Below, piece after piece: positions 43,703 to 44,736 of a stretch of DNA of 44,736 nt. The position numbers and the translations under genes were made by a program. How positions within the stretch are numbered: the first letter of the stretch is position 1; the number at the start of each line of letters is the position of its first letter. A model generated the notes under the pieces. It did not search any database. It was given only the letters and a program-made list of their open reading frames with translations, and was not told the origin of the DNA. Origin of the DNA: Candidatus Kuenenia hertensis (GTDB lineage Bacteria; Planctomycetota; Brocadiia; Brocadiales; Brocadiaceae); contig SOET01000035.1 in the NCBI GenBank assembly GCA_021646465.1, positions 1 through 44,736 of the forward strand, read 5' to 3'.

Positions 43703-44600
43703 AATCTTTTGGTATAATGTTTTTTGGCACTGATTTAATCGGCCTTCCATAACAAGTTACATCATTTCTTCGCTCAAGCATTGTTCCATCTCATAACCTT
43801 GCAAAAAAGGTAAGCTTAAGGGAATAAGACAGAACGGATAACATTAATTGCGATATTTGGTTTTATAATTTGTTAGTTTCTTTCTGAATTTAATTCTATT
43901 AATCAAATAATCAAAGCCTCTCTGGTTAGCGTATTTCTGCATGCACGATTATAAGCTTTTGAGAATGTTATAATTTAGTATCGGCATGATTTGCATGTTT
44001 TTAAAATCACACCGCTGTGAAGCCCCATGGAACATGTGGCACTCGTTTTCTCAGTAAGTGGATTTCGATAATTGCACATACGGAGTCAGTGTATTTTTTT
44101 CTGATGTTCAGACTGTTATGATCTTACTCTTTATTATGCAGTATTGAACGGAACATTTCAAAATAGAAATGCTAAAGTACGCAGGAGAGTTTTCAAATAA
44201 AAATTATAATCTTATGTATAGTGTGGTGGTGAAATAAGTAATGAAGTGTTTTTAAAATTGAAAGGCACTTTGACTCAGAGGGTATGGGGATTGCTACAGT
44301 AAGATTGAGCAAGTTTGTACGTATAAGGGTAAACTTCATTAAAAAAATCAGAGAGATTTACATGAGAATATGTGTAGCGAAAAAAAATACTTTTGTTGTA
44401 TTATGAATATTTAGTATAGTTAATTTTGATGTTCTTTATAATTTTCTCTGTGGCATTTTGCTGTGACATTTTAGGAAGGAGGTCGTTAGTACACTAAACA
44501 TACATGAAAGTTTATGTTAATTCTGATTATGAAAATCATATGTTTTGGTAGAAGGATTTTTAAGATCTGACTTGGAGAAAGTTTTTAAGGGAGGAGAGGG
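43703..44600. other. Long AT-rich gap before an exported protein gene
   Basis: About 900 bases with no frame above 20 codons that I would support, no tRNA and no strong terminator. AGGAAGGAGGT at 44473-44483 is an excellent ribosome-binding sequence but no start codon follows at the right distance. A weak promoter-like pair TTGTTG/TATAGT (44393-44420, 16-bp spacer) lies upstream of the gene at 44601. The length suggests a long regulated leader or decayed sequence. Confidence 0.5.
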
Positions 44601-44736
44601 ATGGAAAAGATTTTTCGCTTATTTAGAGGTTGTTGTATAGCCCTCCTTGGATTTTTGTTTTTGAGTGCAACACTATGTGTTGCAGAGGAGGCAGAAGGAG
44701 TAAAAGGTATGGCGGAGGAAGAATTTACGCCAACGA
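44601..44736 (+). CDS. Exported protein, 5' end only
   Basis: ATG 44601 follows GGGAGGAGAGGG and opens a frame that runs off the window end after 45 codons. It encodes a signal peptide (MEKIFRLFRGCCIALLGFLF, then LSATLCVAEE) and an acidic mature start (AEGVKGMAEEEFTPT). Nothing of the mature domain is visible, so the function is unknown; its position behind the cytochrome operon makes another redox or periplasmic protein plausible. Confidence 0.7.
   Translation, partial: MEKIFRLFRGCCIALLGFLFLSATLCVAEEAEGVKGMAEEEFTPT

Noticed and set aside
43723-43745. TTTGGCACTGATTTAATC as a sigma54 promoter
   Set aside because: The -12 half is missing; the -24 half alone is not enough.

Overview
The window reads as chromosome of an anammox planctomycete (Brocadiales), most like Candidatus Kuenenia. 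This is inferred from low GC, many large TPR proteins, a dense cluster of multi-CXXCH cytochromes c, a bd-type oxidase-like membrane subunit and a type II DMSO-reductase gamma-like heme protein. No rRNA, tRNA or CRISPR array was found.

Layout. (1) 1-3451: a gene 3' remnant next to a small inverted-repeat element, then a compact surface-glycosylation operon (DPM1-like GT2, methyltransferase, 39-aa membrane peptide, GT-C-like membrane protein). (2) 3455-5052: toxin-antitoxin-like genes, namely a VapB/DUF2281-like protein overlapping a fused MNT-HEPN protein, then a solo MNT protein. (3) 5053-7531: repeat-rich DNA and two glycosyltransferases. (4) 7739-12842: an accessory island of PD-(D/E)XK-type genes: one GxxExxY protein, five intact and one decayed Uma2 genes, and one intact and one decayed membrane-anchored coiled-coil gene. 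It carries palindromic repeats and a 179-bp MITE with a clean 8-bp target duplication. (5) 13229-16072: a Wzy/O-antigen-ligase-like polytopic protein fused to TPRs. (6) 16201-22359, minus strand: tandem-NDK protein, MBL hydrolase, gyrA, GT2 and radical SAM/SPASM protein in one tight run. (7) 22679-26263: folC and a divergent mnmE-like GTPase, convergent with glyQ. (8) 26419-30875, minus strand: an 1110-aa TPR membrane protein, a lipoprotein and a CBS protein. (9) 30978-33312: two secreted proteins, the first behind a consensus sigma70 promoter and closed by a clear terminator. (10) 33602-43702: the respiratory operon. (11) 43703-44736: about 900 bp of AT-rich DNA, then the start of another exported protein cut by the window edge.

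The respiratory operon is the most striking part. It encodes a cupredoxin, a 700-aa CydA-like integral membrane protein without CydB, a diheme c, a membrane-anchored monoheme c, a diheme c fused to a type II DMSOR gamma (heme b) domain, a tetraheme c with an extra heme-less c domain, a tail-anchored monoheme c, and a tandem UspA protein with a PCP_red tail. That is ten CXXCH sites plus probable b-type hemes and copper. I infer one membrane redox complex that passes electrons along c hemes to the bd-like subunit; its donor and acceptor cannot be read from sequence.

The second candidate system is in the island: a coiled-coil gene ending in a membrane helix followed by a Uma2 gene occurs twice in the same order, once decayed and once intact. 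Removing the MITE restores a 19-bp intergenic spacing in the intact copy, suggesting a two-gene module.
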